This document shows, piece after piece, positions 43,366 through 51,099 of a DNA stretch of 64,000 nucleotides. Position 1 is the first letter of the stretch. Each line of letters begins with the position of its first letter. Location: assembly GCF_002287925.1 (NCBI RefSeq), contig NZ_CP016769.1, positions 372,001 through 436,000 on the forward strand, in the 5' to 3' direction. Source of the DNA: Candidatus Planktophila lacus (GTDB lineage Bacteria; Actinomycetota; Actinomycetes; Nanopelagicales; Nanopelagicaceae). The notes under the pieces are model-generated. The model had not been told where the DNA came from. It saw only the letters and a list, made by a program, of their open reading frames with translations, and made no database searches. Made by a program: the position numbers and the translations under genes.

Positions 43366-43706
43366 TTACTTGGCTCGATCTTATTTTTCTTATCAGGGCG
43401 TGGATCTTGTTGCATGCCGCGACGTCCCCAGAACTCCCACATATCCATGGTGCCAAGAAGTAGTGCGAATCCGAAGAGCAGATCTTCGGCAGGTGCGGAA
43501 AAGATACGAAGCCCAACGATTGCATCAGGGCTATACATAACGATGTTGCGCGATGTGAGCCACCAATTTGTTAAGAATTGAAAGGGCAAGATGATTGCAT
43601 AGCTTGTCCAGAATGCTGGGCGAGTAAGAAGTGAGTTTTTGAAGAGGAAGAGATCGGCCATTACCGCAACGGCAAAGGCGGTTATCGCAATATCGCTGTA
43701 GTTCAT
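43362..43706 (-). CDS. Lycopene cyclase domain subunit (CrtYd-like), copy 2
   Basis: Second half of a split lycopene beta-cyclase, 114 aa, with three membrane segments and FSAPAEDLLFGF containing the conserved acidic residues. Overlaps the CrtYc-like gene by ATGA, which suits equal production of the two subunits. Together they should cyclise lycopene to beta-carotene, the substrate of the Blh enzyme encoded divergently. Whether the ring formed is beta or epsilon cannot be read directly; the neighbouring blh argues for beta. Confidence 0.87.
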   Translation of the reverse strand: MNYSDIAITAFAVAVMADLFLFKNSLLTRPAFWTSYAIILPFQFLTNWWLTSRNIVMYSPDAIVGLRIFSAPAEDLLFGFALLLGTMDMWEFWGRRGMQQDPRPDKKNKIEPSN

Positions 43707-44038
43707 TTACCGAACTCATCTTTACGCCAGTGAGGTTTCACCGTTGTTACGCCTTCAATGGTCATGATTGCAGCCATCGGAATAACGATAAAGAATAGGT
43801 ACTCCTCAAGTGGAATGTTTAGTGGACCAACGATGCCGAGCATCTGATCGCGATCAAAGAACCAGTGTCCCTTTGAAATTGCATATGCATCCCACAATAA
43901 AAACAATGAACTAATTGGGAGAACACTGAGGATTACTCTCTTAATTCGGCGAAGAACACCAACTTTAAGCGCGATCTCTAACCAGAAGGATCCACAAACA
44001 GTAAAGATGAGCATCGCCATGTAACTCCACTTTTGCAC
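43703..44038 (-). CDS. Lycopene cyclase domain subunit (CrtYc-like)
   Basis: First half of the split cyclase, 111 aa, three hydrophobic segments and the PLNIPLEEYLFF motif diagnostic of this family. Start GTG at 44038. A GAAGAT 6 nt upstream could be a weak -10 for a leaderless start. It is the only single-copy member of the operon, since the duplication took just its last 37 bp. It diverges from blh across 84 bp. Confidence 0.87.
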   Translation of the reverse strand: MQKWSYMAMLIFTVCGSFWLEIALKVGVLRRIKRVILSVLPISSLFLLWDAYAISKGHWFFDRDQMLGIVGPLNIPLEEYLFFIVIPMAAIMTIEGVTTVKPHWRKDEFGK

Positions 44039-44107
44039 GGGTAGATCTTCTCATGCAGAAACCGAAATCACCGGGCACGTTTTGGTAGTGTTACAGATAT
44101 AACTCAC

Positions 44108-44116
44108 AGGAAGGGG
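44108..44116 (+). promoter_or_regulatory. Strong ribosome binding site of blh
   Basis: AGGAAGGGG ends 6 nt before the ATG at 44123, one of the clearest Shine-Dalgarno sites in a window where many starts have none. TATAAC at 44098-44103 just upstream is -10-like but too near to leave the ribosome site on the mRNA in a standard way, so the true promoter is probably further upstream. Confidence 0.5.
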
Positions 44117-44122
44117 CCAACG

Positions 44123-45073
44123 ATGCGTGAAATAGAGCTCGACCTTCTTCTAAAAGTTCGAAAGTATTCGCGTTACGCCGTTGGCGTCGCAATCGTTCTC
44201 TCTTTCGCCTTTGCACGGATTATTGAAGAGTCAGAGATTACCTGGCAGGTTGTTATCGCTCTCATCGCCTTGGCGATAGGAATTCCACATGGGGCGCTCG
44301 ATCATTTGGTCACCTTGCCGCGCAGCAACTTTAAGAAGATGGCGCTATTCATAACGCTCTATGTTGCAGTTGCAGTGCTTGCTGTCATCGCGCTCCTCAC
44401 CTGGAATGTGGTCGGATTCATTCTGGTTGTAATTATGAGCGCAGTGCACTTTGGCATAGGCGATGCGGCATTTATCTCAGAGATTGATCGCCGCAGCGAA
44501 GAGACGAAGCGCTTTCAGAAATATCTATATGCAACAGCTGCCGGAACCCTTCCCGTGGTTATTCCTTTAGTTAGCGATAAGAGCACTTCGGCGCTTGAAA
44601 AGGTAAACCCAGCGCTGGTCGATTGGCACCAAGGCTTAAATAACGACCTGATGCTTTGGGTAATGCTGATAACCGCATTCGCTCTTCTTCGCTTGGTACA
44701 ACGCCGCCGCGATGGTGAAGCGATTGATTTAGTTCTGCTTTATTTATTGGCGGTTACCGCACCACCATTGGTTGCCTTTGCAGTTTATTTCGGATGCTGG
44801 CATGCCATGCGCCACACAGCACGATTGACTTTGACTTTGCCATCTTCACAGGAGGCGTTTACCAACGGCAGCGCTAAACGCGCATTTATTCGTGCAGTAT
44901 TGCCAGGTACTCCAGCGCTCGTGGGCACATTTGTCATCGCAGCGTTGATAGTTCTGCTTCGTGGTGACTCGCTCGATGATCAATTCTTATGGGTATCACT
45001 CGTTGTTGTTTGGGCTTTAACTGTTCCGCATATGGCGGTAACAGCGCGACTTGATCGAAAGGCTTTAAATTGA
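44123..45073 (+). CDS. blh: Brp/Blh-type beta-carotene 15,15'-dioxygenase
   Basis: Membrane enzyme that cleaves beta-carotene into two retinal molecules. At 316 aa with about eight hydrophobic segments, it shows the iron-binding histidines of the family: IPHGALDH (His56, His61), VHFGIGD (His109), CWHAMRHTARL (His227, His231), and VPHMAVTARLD (His303). It is divergent from the lycopene cyclase operon that makes its substrate. Retinal would serve the heliorhodopsin of this window and any pump-type rhodopsin elsewhere in the genome. Confidence 0.94.
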   Translation: MREIELDLLLKVRKYSRYAVGVAIVLSFAFARIIEESEITWQVVIALIALAIGIPHGALDHLVTLPRSNFKKMALFITLYVAVAVLAVIALLTWNVVGFILVVIMSAVHFGIGDAAFISEIDRRSEETKRFQKYLYATAAGTLPVVIPLVSDKSTSALEKVNPALVDWHQGLNNDLMLWVMLITAFALLRLVQRRRDGEAIDLVLLYLLAVTAPPLVAFAVYFGCWHAMRHTARLTLTLPSSQEAFTNGSAKRAFIRAVLPGTPALVGTFVIAALIVLLRGDSLDDQFLWVSLVVVWALTVPHMAVTARLDRKALN

Positions 45074-45657
45074 AGTTACTGATTGCGCTAGCGATGGTCT
45101 TTATCTCCGCCGCCCCAGCAAACGCTGCGCCAAATTATATTTTCCCAGTTGCCGATTGCGCTGTTAAATATGTAAAGGCCCATCACGACTATGCAGCAAA
45201 TGATATTGAGGCTAAAAAGGGATGCAAGTTTGTCTCACCAGTAAATGGCGTCATCGATGAAGTTAATCGCGTTGATAACTGGAGTGGTAAAACTAACCTG
45301 GGTATTGATCGCGGTGGTTTATATGTATCTGTAATCGGTGTTGATGGAGTTCGTTATTATGGCTCGCACTTAACTTCGGTTGTCGCATCGATTCAACCGG
45401 GCCTTACTGTGAAAGCTGGGCAAATTCTGGGAAGAGTTGGCTCAACTGGTAGCGCACGTGGAACATCACCACACCTTCACTTTGGAATCTCTTGGCCAAC
45501 GCCAAGTGAGCCAAATGTCTGGTGGGTACGTCGCGGAGTTGTTGCGCCTTGGAAATACTTGGATGCCTGGAAAGTTGGAAAAGATTTTTCGCCGGCTAAG
45601 GCAGTTGCTGCGGCGCTTGCTAAGAACGGTGAGATTCCACCACTTCCTAAGAAGTAA
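45070..45657 (+). CDS. Secreted M23-type metallopeptidase-like protein
   Basis: Signal peptide residues 1-19 (PANAAP). The LytM/M23 domain has an H...D zinc pair in the HHDYAANDI region and the HLHFGIS motif near residue 156. Other segments, YYGSHLTSVV and VKAGQILGRVGSTGSARG, are typical. Probably cuts peptidoglycan cross-bridges or activates an amidase. Start TTG overlaps the blh stop, so translation is coupled to blh, an unexpected pairing. Ends at a strong bidirectional terminator. Confidence 0.88.
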   Translation: MKLLIALAMVFISAAPANAAPNYIFPVADCAVKYVKAHHDYAANDIEAKKGCKFVSPVNGVIDEVNRVDNWSGKTNLGIDRGGLYVSVIGVDGVRYYGSHLTSVVASIQPGLTVKAGQILGRVGSTGSARGTSPHLHFGISWPTPSEPNVWWVRRGVVAPWKYLDAWKVGKDFSPAKAVAAALAKNGEIPPLPKK

Positions 45658-45662
45658 ATAAA

Positions 45663-45696
45663 AAAATCCCCCACCGCTTTCGCGATGGGGGATTTT
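45663..45696. terminator. Bidirectional rho-independent terminator
   Basis: AAAATCCCCCA... (45663-45673) pairs with TGGGGGATTTT (45686-45696) around a C-G-rich loop, with T runs on both strands. It separates the M23 gene (plus) from the cold-shock gene (minus), which converge here. Confidence 0.9.
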
Positions 45697-45712
45697 AGTA
45701 AACTAAGTGTTA

Positions 45713-45916
45713 TTAGTTAGCGTTCACTGCATCGGCCTGAGGACCCTTTGGACCCTGTACGACCTCGAATGAAACTGACTGACCCTCTTCAAGGGACTTG
45801 TAACCGTTTCCTTGGATTGCTGAGTAGTGAACGAATACATCTTGTCCGCCACCATCAACTGCAATGAAACCGAAACCCTTTTCAGAGTTGAACCACTTAA
45901 CTGTACCTGTTGCCAT
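45713..45916 (-). CDS. Cold-shock protein
   Basis: A 67-residue single-domain nucleic-acid chaperone. RNP motifs KGFGFI and DVFVHY are intact, as are the N-terminal [13 protein letters not shown] pattern and C-terminal [16 protein letters not shown] precedes the ATG. The 286-bp upstream gap, the longest in the window, suggests a long regulated 5' untranslated region, as in other csp genes. Confidence 0.97.
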   Translation of the reverse strand: MATGTVKWFNSEKGFGFIAVDGGGQDVFVHYSAIQGNGYKSLEEGQSVSFEVVQGPKGPQADAVNAN

Positions 45917-46202
45917 GTTTTACTTTTCCTTCGATATGTGGGTGTTTAAGAAATCCTCAAACACGGTCTTCCTCTTGCGCCAGCGATACCGAGCAAAGCA
46001 CTACTGCCATGAAACGGGTCCTGATTAAGCGTCCGACTAAGGAAAAGGGTACTGCCTACACACGAGTACACCTAACTGTGGTCTAGACAGTTACGCCTAA
46101 AGGGAGCAAAATTGGGTATCTAGATAGTAAATAGCAAGCGTTTATGCCGCTGGGGAAGGTCGCATAGCGCGGTCTTGCTAGGTACTTACTAGGAGTTTGT
46201 AA
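45917..46202. other. Intergenic region: cold-shock 5' region and DUF3145 promoter
   Basis: No gene found in these 286 bp. Contents: an AAGGAAAA ribosome site for the cold-shock gene (minus), an inverted repeat TAACTGT-7-ACAGTTA at 46073-46093, and AGGAG at 46191-46195 as ribosome site for the DUF3145 gene (plus). A structured 5' leader for the cold-shock mRNA is likely but not resolved. Confidence 0.6.
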
Positions 46203-46727
46203 ATGCAAGAGCTACATCCATCTGGCCAGAACAGAGACCGTTTAAAGGAATCTGTCGCCGGTTTACTTGTCATACATAGCGCACCTAATGCGCTGCGCCC
46301 ACATATCGAATGGGGCTTGCAATCAATCTTAGGTACTTGGCTTACTTTGCAATGGCGCGATCAACCATGTGCACCAGGAACATATAGAACAACTGTTGAA
46401 TTTCGAGATGTGCGAGGAAGCGCTGCGAAGATTGCATCTGCACTTCGTGGCTGGCACTACTTGAGATTTGAAGTTCGCGAAGAATCCGAACTCGGGGGAG
46501 AGTTTTATCGTTCTACCCCCGAGCTCGGAATTCATCGCGCAAGTATTGATGGACTTGGAAATATTGTCGTGACCGAACATCAAATTACGGAAGCGCTCGC
46601 CAAAGGTTTTGATGATCTCTCAATTCGCGATGCGATCGACGAAATTCTGGGAAATCAATGGGAAAGAGAGTTAGCCCCATTTAGAGAAGTGGAAATCGAT
46701 CAAATTATTCAACTCCGGGCCATATAG
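46203..46727 (+). CDS. DUF3145 family protein
   Basis: A 174-residue soluble protein of an actinobacteria-restricted family of unknown function. Recognised by LLVIHSAPNALRPHIEWGL, WRDQPCAPGTYR, ASALRGWHYLRFEV, and TPELGIHRASIDGLGN. AGGAG 7 nt before the ATG fixes the start. No operon partner; the SIMPL gene follows with its own promoter. Confidence 0.88.
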   Translation: MQELHPSGQNRDRLKESVAGLLVIHSAPNALRPHIEWGLQSILGTWLTLQWRDQPCAPGTYRTTVEFRDVRGSAAKIASALRGWHYLRFEVREESELGGEFYRSTPELGIHRASIDGLGNIVVTEHQITEALAKGFDDLSIRDAIDEILGNQWERELAPFREVEIDQIIQLRAI

Positions 46728-46754
46728 ATTTCTTTTTAAAGTATTTGAAGTAGA

Positions 46755-46760
46755 TATACT
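46755..46760 (+). promoter_or_regulatory. -10 box of the SIMPL gene
   Basis: TATACT, close to consensus, ends 6 nt before the ATG at 46767. No Shine-Dalgarno, so the message is probably leaderless. The upstream 17-bp region is A/T-rich without a clear -35. Confidence 0.6.
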
Positions 46761-46766
46761 TTAGCC

Positions 46767-47531
46767 ATGACAATCCCAGAGAGCCCGATAATCCAAATCG
46801 AACGTCGTAAGGCGATCGCTTTATTTGCATCTGTATTAATCCTTGCAGTTGCTTTATTTGGAGGTTTGGTAAAGATCGGTTGGGGTATCTCTGCGCGCAC
46901 TGATAGCGGAATCGTTGTAACTGGTTCGGCGCGCACTGAAGCTGTCGCCGATAACGCGGTATGGACTCTCTCTGTCTCACTTTCGCGCCCTAAGGTTGCC
47001 GATGCTGTCTCTCAGGTAGGAAATGACGTTGCCGCAGTTACTAAGTATTTAACTGATGGCGGAATTCCGGATGAGGCTCTCACCCTAGGGCCTGTTTCAA
47101 CATATGGCCAAGAAGAATGGGTCAACGGAAATTCAACTGGTCGTATTCTTAACTACCGCGCAAGTCGCGATGTCACCGTGCGCACCAAAGATGTTGAGTT
47201 GGTCTCTAAACTTTCCCAAGGCATCGGAAGAATTTTACAATCAGGTGTAAATGTAAATAACTACGGTCCTCAGTATTACATCTCGACGCTGGCAGAACTT
47301 CGCCCACAGTTGTTGGAAGAAGCGATGAAAGACGCCAAGGTTCGCGCGGTTGCAATTACCAAAGCAGTTGGTAGCCATGTTGGCGTCGTAACTGGAGTCA
47401 AGAGTGGTGTGTTCCAGGTGACCACACCTGACTCAACAATGACTTCAGACGGCGGCACATATGACACAACCACGATCAAGAAGACTGTCACATCTACTGT
47501 TTCAGTTACCTTTACCGTCAATAACGACTAA
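46767..47531 (+). CDS. SIMPL-domain (DUF541) membrane-anchored protein
   Basis: N-terminal transmembrane helix (about 15-38) and an external SIMPL domain: GIVVTGSARTEAVADNAVWTLSVS (in part), YRASRDVTVRTKDVELV, and a C-terminal VSVTFTVNND strand. 254 aa. Family members are envelope proteins of uncertain role, some linked to stress. Starts at a leaderless promoter. The cupin gene begins 9 bp after the stop. Confidence 0.88.
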   Translation: MTIPESPIIQIERRKAIALFASVLILAVALFGGLVKIGWGISARTDSGIVVTGSARTEAVADNAVWTLSVSLSRPKVADAVSQVGNDVAAVTKYLTDGGIPDEALTLGPVSTYGQEEWVNGNSTGRILNYRASRDVTVRTKDVELVSKLSQGIGRILQSGVNVNNYGPQYYISTLAELRPQLLEEAMKDAKVRAVAITKAVGSHVGVVTGVKSGVFQVTTPDSTMTSDGGTYDTTTIKKTVTSTVSVTFTVNND

Positions 47532-47534
47532 AGT
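47529..47534 (+). promoter_or_regulatory. Putative -10 box of the cupin gene
   Basis: TAAAGT overlaps the stop codon of the SIMPL gene and ends 6 nt before the ATG at 47541, matching the leaderless pattern. Readthrough from the SIMPL gene is equally possible. Confidence 0.4.
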
Positions 47535-47540
47535 TTTTTC

Positions 47541-48083
47541 ATGACTTCACGCCCCGAAGAGTTAATTGCCTATTTCGGCATGAAGCCCTTACCGGTTGAA
47601 GAGACTTACTTTATTAATACCTATATCTCTGAGGCCAAGACTGCTGAAGGCGGTCCTGCTGGCACTGCAGGTTTAGGACTTTACTTAACCGCGCCACGCA
47701 GCGCTTCTACTGCACACGTCCTTACTTTCGATGAAGTCTGGCATTTCTATGAAGGCGATCCTGTTGCACTTTACGAATTTCATCCTGACGGAACAGCGCG
47801 CACAATTTTATTGGGACGCGATATCGCTGCAGGTCAAGTAATGCAGCACACCATTAAGGCCGGAGTCATCCAAGCCGGTGAAGTTGCACCCGGTGGTACC
47901 TGGTCACTCTTTGCCTGCACTATGTCGCCAGGATTTAACGCAACATGTTTTGAGGGTGTAACTAAATCTGAACTCCGCGGCAAATATGCGGGATACGAAG
48001 AAATAATCGAACGAATGGGCGTTCCTGATGGACATGAAACTTCGCTACCTGCAGATTACGTAAACGAGCGCTTTAAAAGCTAG
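47541..48083 (+). CDS. Cupin (DUF985) protein
   Basis: A 180-residue cupin_5 domain protein: LIAYFGMKPLPVEETYF start, STAHVLTFDEVWHFYEGDPV, and VQPGE-like VAPGGTWSLFACTMSPGF. Members are compared to sugar epimerase-like cupins, but no reaction is established. It converges on the carboxyltransferase gene with 3 bp between. Confidence 0.87.
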   Translation: MTSRPEELIAYFGMKPLPVEETYFINTYISEAKTAEGGPAGTAGLGLYLTAPRSASTAHVLTFDEVWHFYEGDPVALYEFHPDGTARTILLGRDIAAGQVMQHTIKAGVIQAGEVAPGGTWSLFACTMSPGFNATCFEGVTKSELRGKYAGYEEIIERMGVPDGHETSLPADYVNERFKS

Positions 48084-48086
48084 TTG

Positions 48087-49478
48087 TTAAAGCGGGATAT
48101 TTCCGTGGTCACCGCGGCGATGTGGCGCTGCAGCAATAGTTCTTGCAAGCGCAGATCTTGTAACTTTCGGATCGATGATTTCATCAACCGCACCGATTTC
48201 AACAGCGCGGGCAACTCCACCAGAAATCTTGTCGTGTTCTGCAGCAAGTTCTAACTCCATCGCCTCACGTTGTTCGGGGGCAAGATCGGCAAGTATGCGA
48301 CGGTGCAGAACTCGCACTGCAGCAACTGCGCCCATCACCGAAACCTCTGCGTTGGGCCAAGCAAATACTCGCGTTGCACCAAGTGATTTAGCGTTCATCG
48401 CCACAAATGCACCACCGTATGCGCGCCGTGTAATCAAAGTTACGCGCGGGACAACTGCTTCACCGAAGGCGTGCAATAACTTAGCGCCACGTCGCACCGC
48501 GCCTTCCCACTCTTGACCGGCACCAGGTAGAAAACCAGTAACGTCGGCGATAACAATTAGCGGAATTCCAAAGGCATCACAGGTGCGCACAAAGCGCGCT
48601 GCCTTCTCGCCAGCTGCTGAATCTAAAACACCACCTATATGTGCTGGATTATTTGCGATAACGCCAACGCTGCGCCCGCCAAAGCGACCCAGCACTGTTG
48701 TCATATTCTCGGCCCAGACAGGTAGCAGCTCTAACTTCTCGCCATCTTTATCCAAGATCGCATCAATTAGTGGATGGACTTCATAACTACGTTTCGAAAC
48801 TGGCGGAACAAATACCGAAAGATCTAGATCTTCTAAATCAGTATCCATATGGCCTTGATTGGCAAAGAGCGCTGTGACATCACGGATCTCATCAAAGGCT
48901 TCTTGTTCAGAGGATGCGATCACATGTGCAACGCCGCTATTTTTACTGTGTGCCTCTGGGCCGCCAAGGGAAGCCATATCCACATCTTCACCGGTTACCG
49001 ATTTAACAACGTCGGGACCGGTAACAAAGATTCGACCTTCAGGTGCAAGCACAACGATGTCGGTAAGAGCGGGTCCGTAAGCACCACCACCGGCAGTTGG
49101 TCCAAGAACAAGAGAGAGCTGTGGGATGCGACCACTAGCCAGAATCATTGATTGAAAGACTTCACCGAATGCATCAAGGGATGAAACCCCATCACTTAAA
49201 CGCGCACCACCTGAGTGCCAGATACCAATGATCGGTAATTGCTTGGACATCGCCTCTTTATAGGCTTCGACAATAACTTTGGAGCCAGCTACTCCGAGTG
49301 CGCCGCTTTTAATTGTGGCATCAGATGCAAAGACAACAACGCGATTTCCTTTAATTGCGCCAGTTGCTGCGATCATTCCGCAATCGGTGCGTTCAACGAG
49401 TAGAGAGACGCTACCTGGATCGAGTAAACGTTGAATTCTTAATTCAGGATCGCGCGGGTCGACCTCTTTGTGGACCAT
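48087..49478 (-). CDS. Acyl-CoA (acetyl-/propionyl-CoA) carboxylase carboxyltransferase subunit
   Basis: Transfers carboxyl from biotin to acetyl- or propionyl-CoA. Crotonase-like fold, 463 aa from ATG 49478, with the GIWHSGGARLSDGV oxyanion region, GPTAGGGAYGPALTD, DVTGFLPGAGQE, and RRAYGGAFVAMNAK. An in-frame reading that starts 120 bp further upstream lies inside fabF and is rejected. Last gene of fabD-fabH-acpP-fabF, 10 bp behind fabF, so malonyl-CoA supply for fatty acids is the likely role. The biotin subunit is elsewhere. Confidence 0.9.
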   Translation of the reverse strand: MVHKEVDPRDPELRIQRLLDPGSVSLLVERTDCGMIAATGAIKGNRVVVFASDATIKSGALGVAGSKVIVEAYKEAMSKQLPIIGIWHSGGARLSDGVSSLDAFGEVFQSMILASGRIPQLSLVLGPTAGGGAYGPALTDIVVLAPEGRIFVTGPDVVKSVTGEDVDMASLGGPEAHSKNSGVAHVIASSEQEAFDEIRDVTALFANQGHMDTDLEDLDLSVFVPPVSKRSYEVHPLIDAILDKDGEKLELLPVWAENMTTVLGRFGGRSVGVIANNPAHIGGVLDSAAGEKAARFVRTCDAFGIPLIVIADVTGFLPGAGQEWEGAVRRGAKLLHAFGEAVVPRVTLITRRAYGGAFVAMNAKSLGATRVFAWPNAEVSVMGAVAAVRVLHRRILADLAPEQREAMELELAAEHDKISGGVARAVEIGAVDEIIDPKVTRSALARTIAAAPHRRGDHGNIPL

Positions 49479-49488
49479 AAAAATCAGT

Positions 49489-50724
49489 TTATAGAGTTGC
49501 GAAAGCCAATACAACGTTGTGGCCGCCAAAACCAAAGGAATCATTGAGCGCTGCGATTTGTCCAGCAGGCAATGAGCGTGGAGTGTCGCGCACCACATCG
49601 ATAGTTACTGCAGGATCTAAATTCTCAATATTAATTGTTGGAGGAGCAAGACGTTCTTGCAGCGCCTTAACAATGAATACAGATTCAATTGCACCTGCGC
49701 CACCAAGAAGATGCCCAGTCATTGATTTAGTCGCAGATACCGCAACATGATCTGAATCAGGGCCAAGTGCTAAGCGCAACGCATTTGCTTCAGCGACATC
49801 GCCTGCTGGAGTGGAAGTCGCATGAGCGTTTAAGTGGACAATATCTTTTGTCGAAAGATTGGCATCTTTAAGTGCAAATTTAATTGCACGCTGCACACCC
49901 GAACCATCTGGGTCAGGAGCTGCGATGTGATAACCATCTGAGGAAAGACCTTGGCCAACTAGTTCGCAGTAAATCTTAGCGCCGCGTGCTTTAGCGTGCT
50001 CGTACTCTTCAAGAATTAATATTCCGCCGCCTTCACCGAGTACAAAACCATCACGGTCAGCATCGTAAGGACGTGATGCGCGCTCTGGCGCATCGTTACG
50101 GGTAGAAAGCGCTTTCATTGCAGCAAAGCCAGCCATTGGAAGTTGGTGAATTGCTGCTTCAACGCCGCCGCTAACAATTACATCGGCGCGATTTGAGCGG
50201 ATCATTTCAAGTGCATAACCAATTGCTTCAGCACCCGATGCGCACGCGCTAACAGGTGTGTGGACTCCAGCACGTGCTTGCAGTTCTAGGCCAACGTTTG
50301 CAGCAGGACCATTAGGCATCAACATCGGAACAGTGTGTGGACTGACTCCGCGGGCGCCCTTCTCTTTCAAATTATCGAATTGATCGAGCAAGGTAATAAC
50401 GCCACCAATGCCGGAGGCGATTACTACGCCGAGTCTTTCCTTATCAACATCTGGCGTACCTGCATCTTTCCAGGCTTCACGGGATGCAATGAGAGCAAAT
50501 TGTTCTGAGCGATCAAGGCGGCGCATTTCTACGCGCTCCATCTGATCGGCAGGTTCTGTAGCAACGCGCGCTGCGAAGTGCACAGGTAAGAGCTCGCGCC
50601 AATCTTCAGTGAGAAGACGGACTCCGCTCTTTCCGGCGATTAGTGCAGCCCAAGTCGATGCAACATCTCCACCAAGTGGAGTAGTTGCACCAAGACCTGT
50701 GACGACTACGCGACGTTGAGACAT
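49489..50724 (-). CDS. fabF: Beta-ketoacyl-ACP synthase II
   Basis: Elongating condensing enzyme of fatty acid synthesis, 411 aa. Catalytic Cys161 in VSACASGAEA, His near 301 in NAHATSTPAGD, and His near 336 in TGHLLGGAGA. Follows acpP by 9 bp. C-terminal GFGGHNVVL is conserved. Confidence 0.97.
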   Translation of the reverse strand: MSQRRVVVTGLGATTPLGGDVASTWAALIAGKSGVRLLTEDWRELLPVHFAARVATEPADQMERVEMRRLDRSEQFALIASREAWKDAGTPDVDKERLGVVIASGIGGVITLLDQFDNLKEKGARGVSPHTVPMLMPNGPAANVGLELQARAGVHTPVSACASGAEAIGYALEMIRSNRADVIVSGGVEAAIHQLPMAGFAAMKALSTRNDAPERASRPYDADRDGFVLGEGGGILILEEYEHAKARGAKIYCELVGQGLSSDGYHIAAPDPDGSGVQRAIKFALKDANLSTKDIVHLNAHATSTPAGDVAEANALRLALGPDSDHVAVSATKSMTGHLLGGAGAIESVFIVKALQERLAPPTINIENLDPAVTIDVVRDTPRSLPAGQIAALNDSFGFGGHNVVLAFATL

Positions 50725-50733
50725 TTAAACTAC

Positions 50734-50982
50734 TTATACGGCAGCGCTAACGATGAAGTTAACTGCATCTCCTACTGTTGCAAGATCAGTTACCTTCTCG
50801 TCAGGAATCTTCACGCCAAAGCGCTCTTCGCAGGCAACTACAACTTCGACCATGCTAAGTGAATCTACTTCTAGGTCGTCAGTGAAGTTCTTATCGAGTT
50901 CGATTGATGCAGCTGGAATACCAGCAACTTCTTCAACGATCTCTTTGATTCCTGCAAGTACATCTGCGGCTAAAAGTGCCAT
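50734..50982 (-). CDS. acpP: Acyl carrier protein
   Basis: Carries growing acyl chains on phosphopantetheine attached at Ser41 in LEVDSLSMVE. 82 aa, acidic, four-helix pattern. A strong AAGGAA ribosome site lies 7-8 nt before the ATG. The 117-bp gap after fabH is the longest within the operon and may hold an extra promoter, giving the high ACP levels usually needed. Confidence 0.97.
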   Translation of the reverse strand: MALLAADVLAGIKEIVEEVAGIPAASIELDKNFTDDLEVDSLSMVEVVVACEERFGVKIPDEKVTDLATVGDAVNFIVSAAV

Positions 50983-51099
50983 TTGTTTATTCCTTTTCTT
51001 TTCTTAATTCTTGCTTTTCTCTTTTGAGTCCAACAGGTTGTAATTCTCTCTGATTAGATGCGCTACTTCCTAGTAATTCGAAGGCTTATCGGCAGAAAA

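Larger units (their letters stand above)
42491..43743. repeat. Tandem duplication, copy 2 (1253 bp)
   Basis: Second exact copy, offset 1253 bp from copy 1. Its left end is the truncated lacI piece and its right end continues into the intact crtYc-like gene. The original order was therefore lacI, tRNA, HAD, crtYd-like, crtYc-like, and the event duplicated the segment from inside lacI to inside the crtYc-like gene. Confidence 0.95.

Noticed and set aside
49479-49598. N-terminal extension of the carboxyltransferase by 40 residues
   Set aside because: The extension lies inside fabF, is hydrophobic and unlike the family, while ATG 49478 gives the usual carboxyltransferase start 10 bp after fabF.
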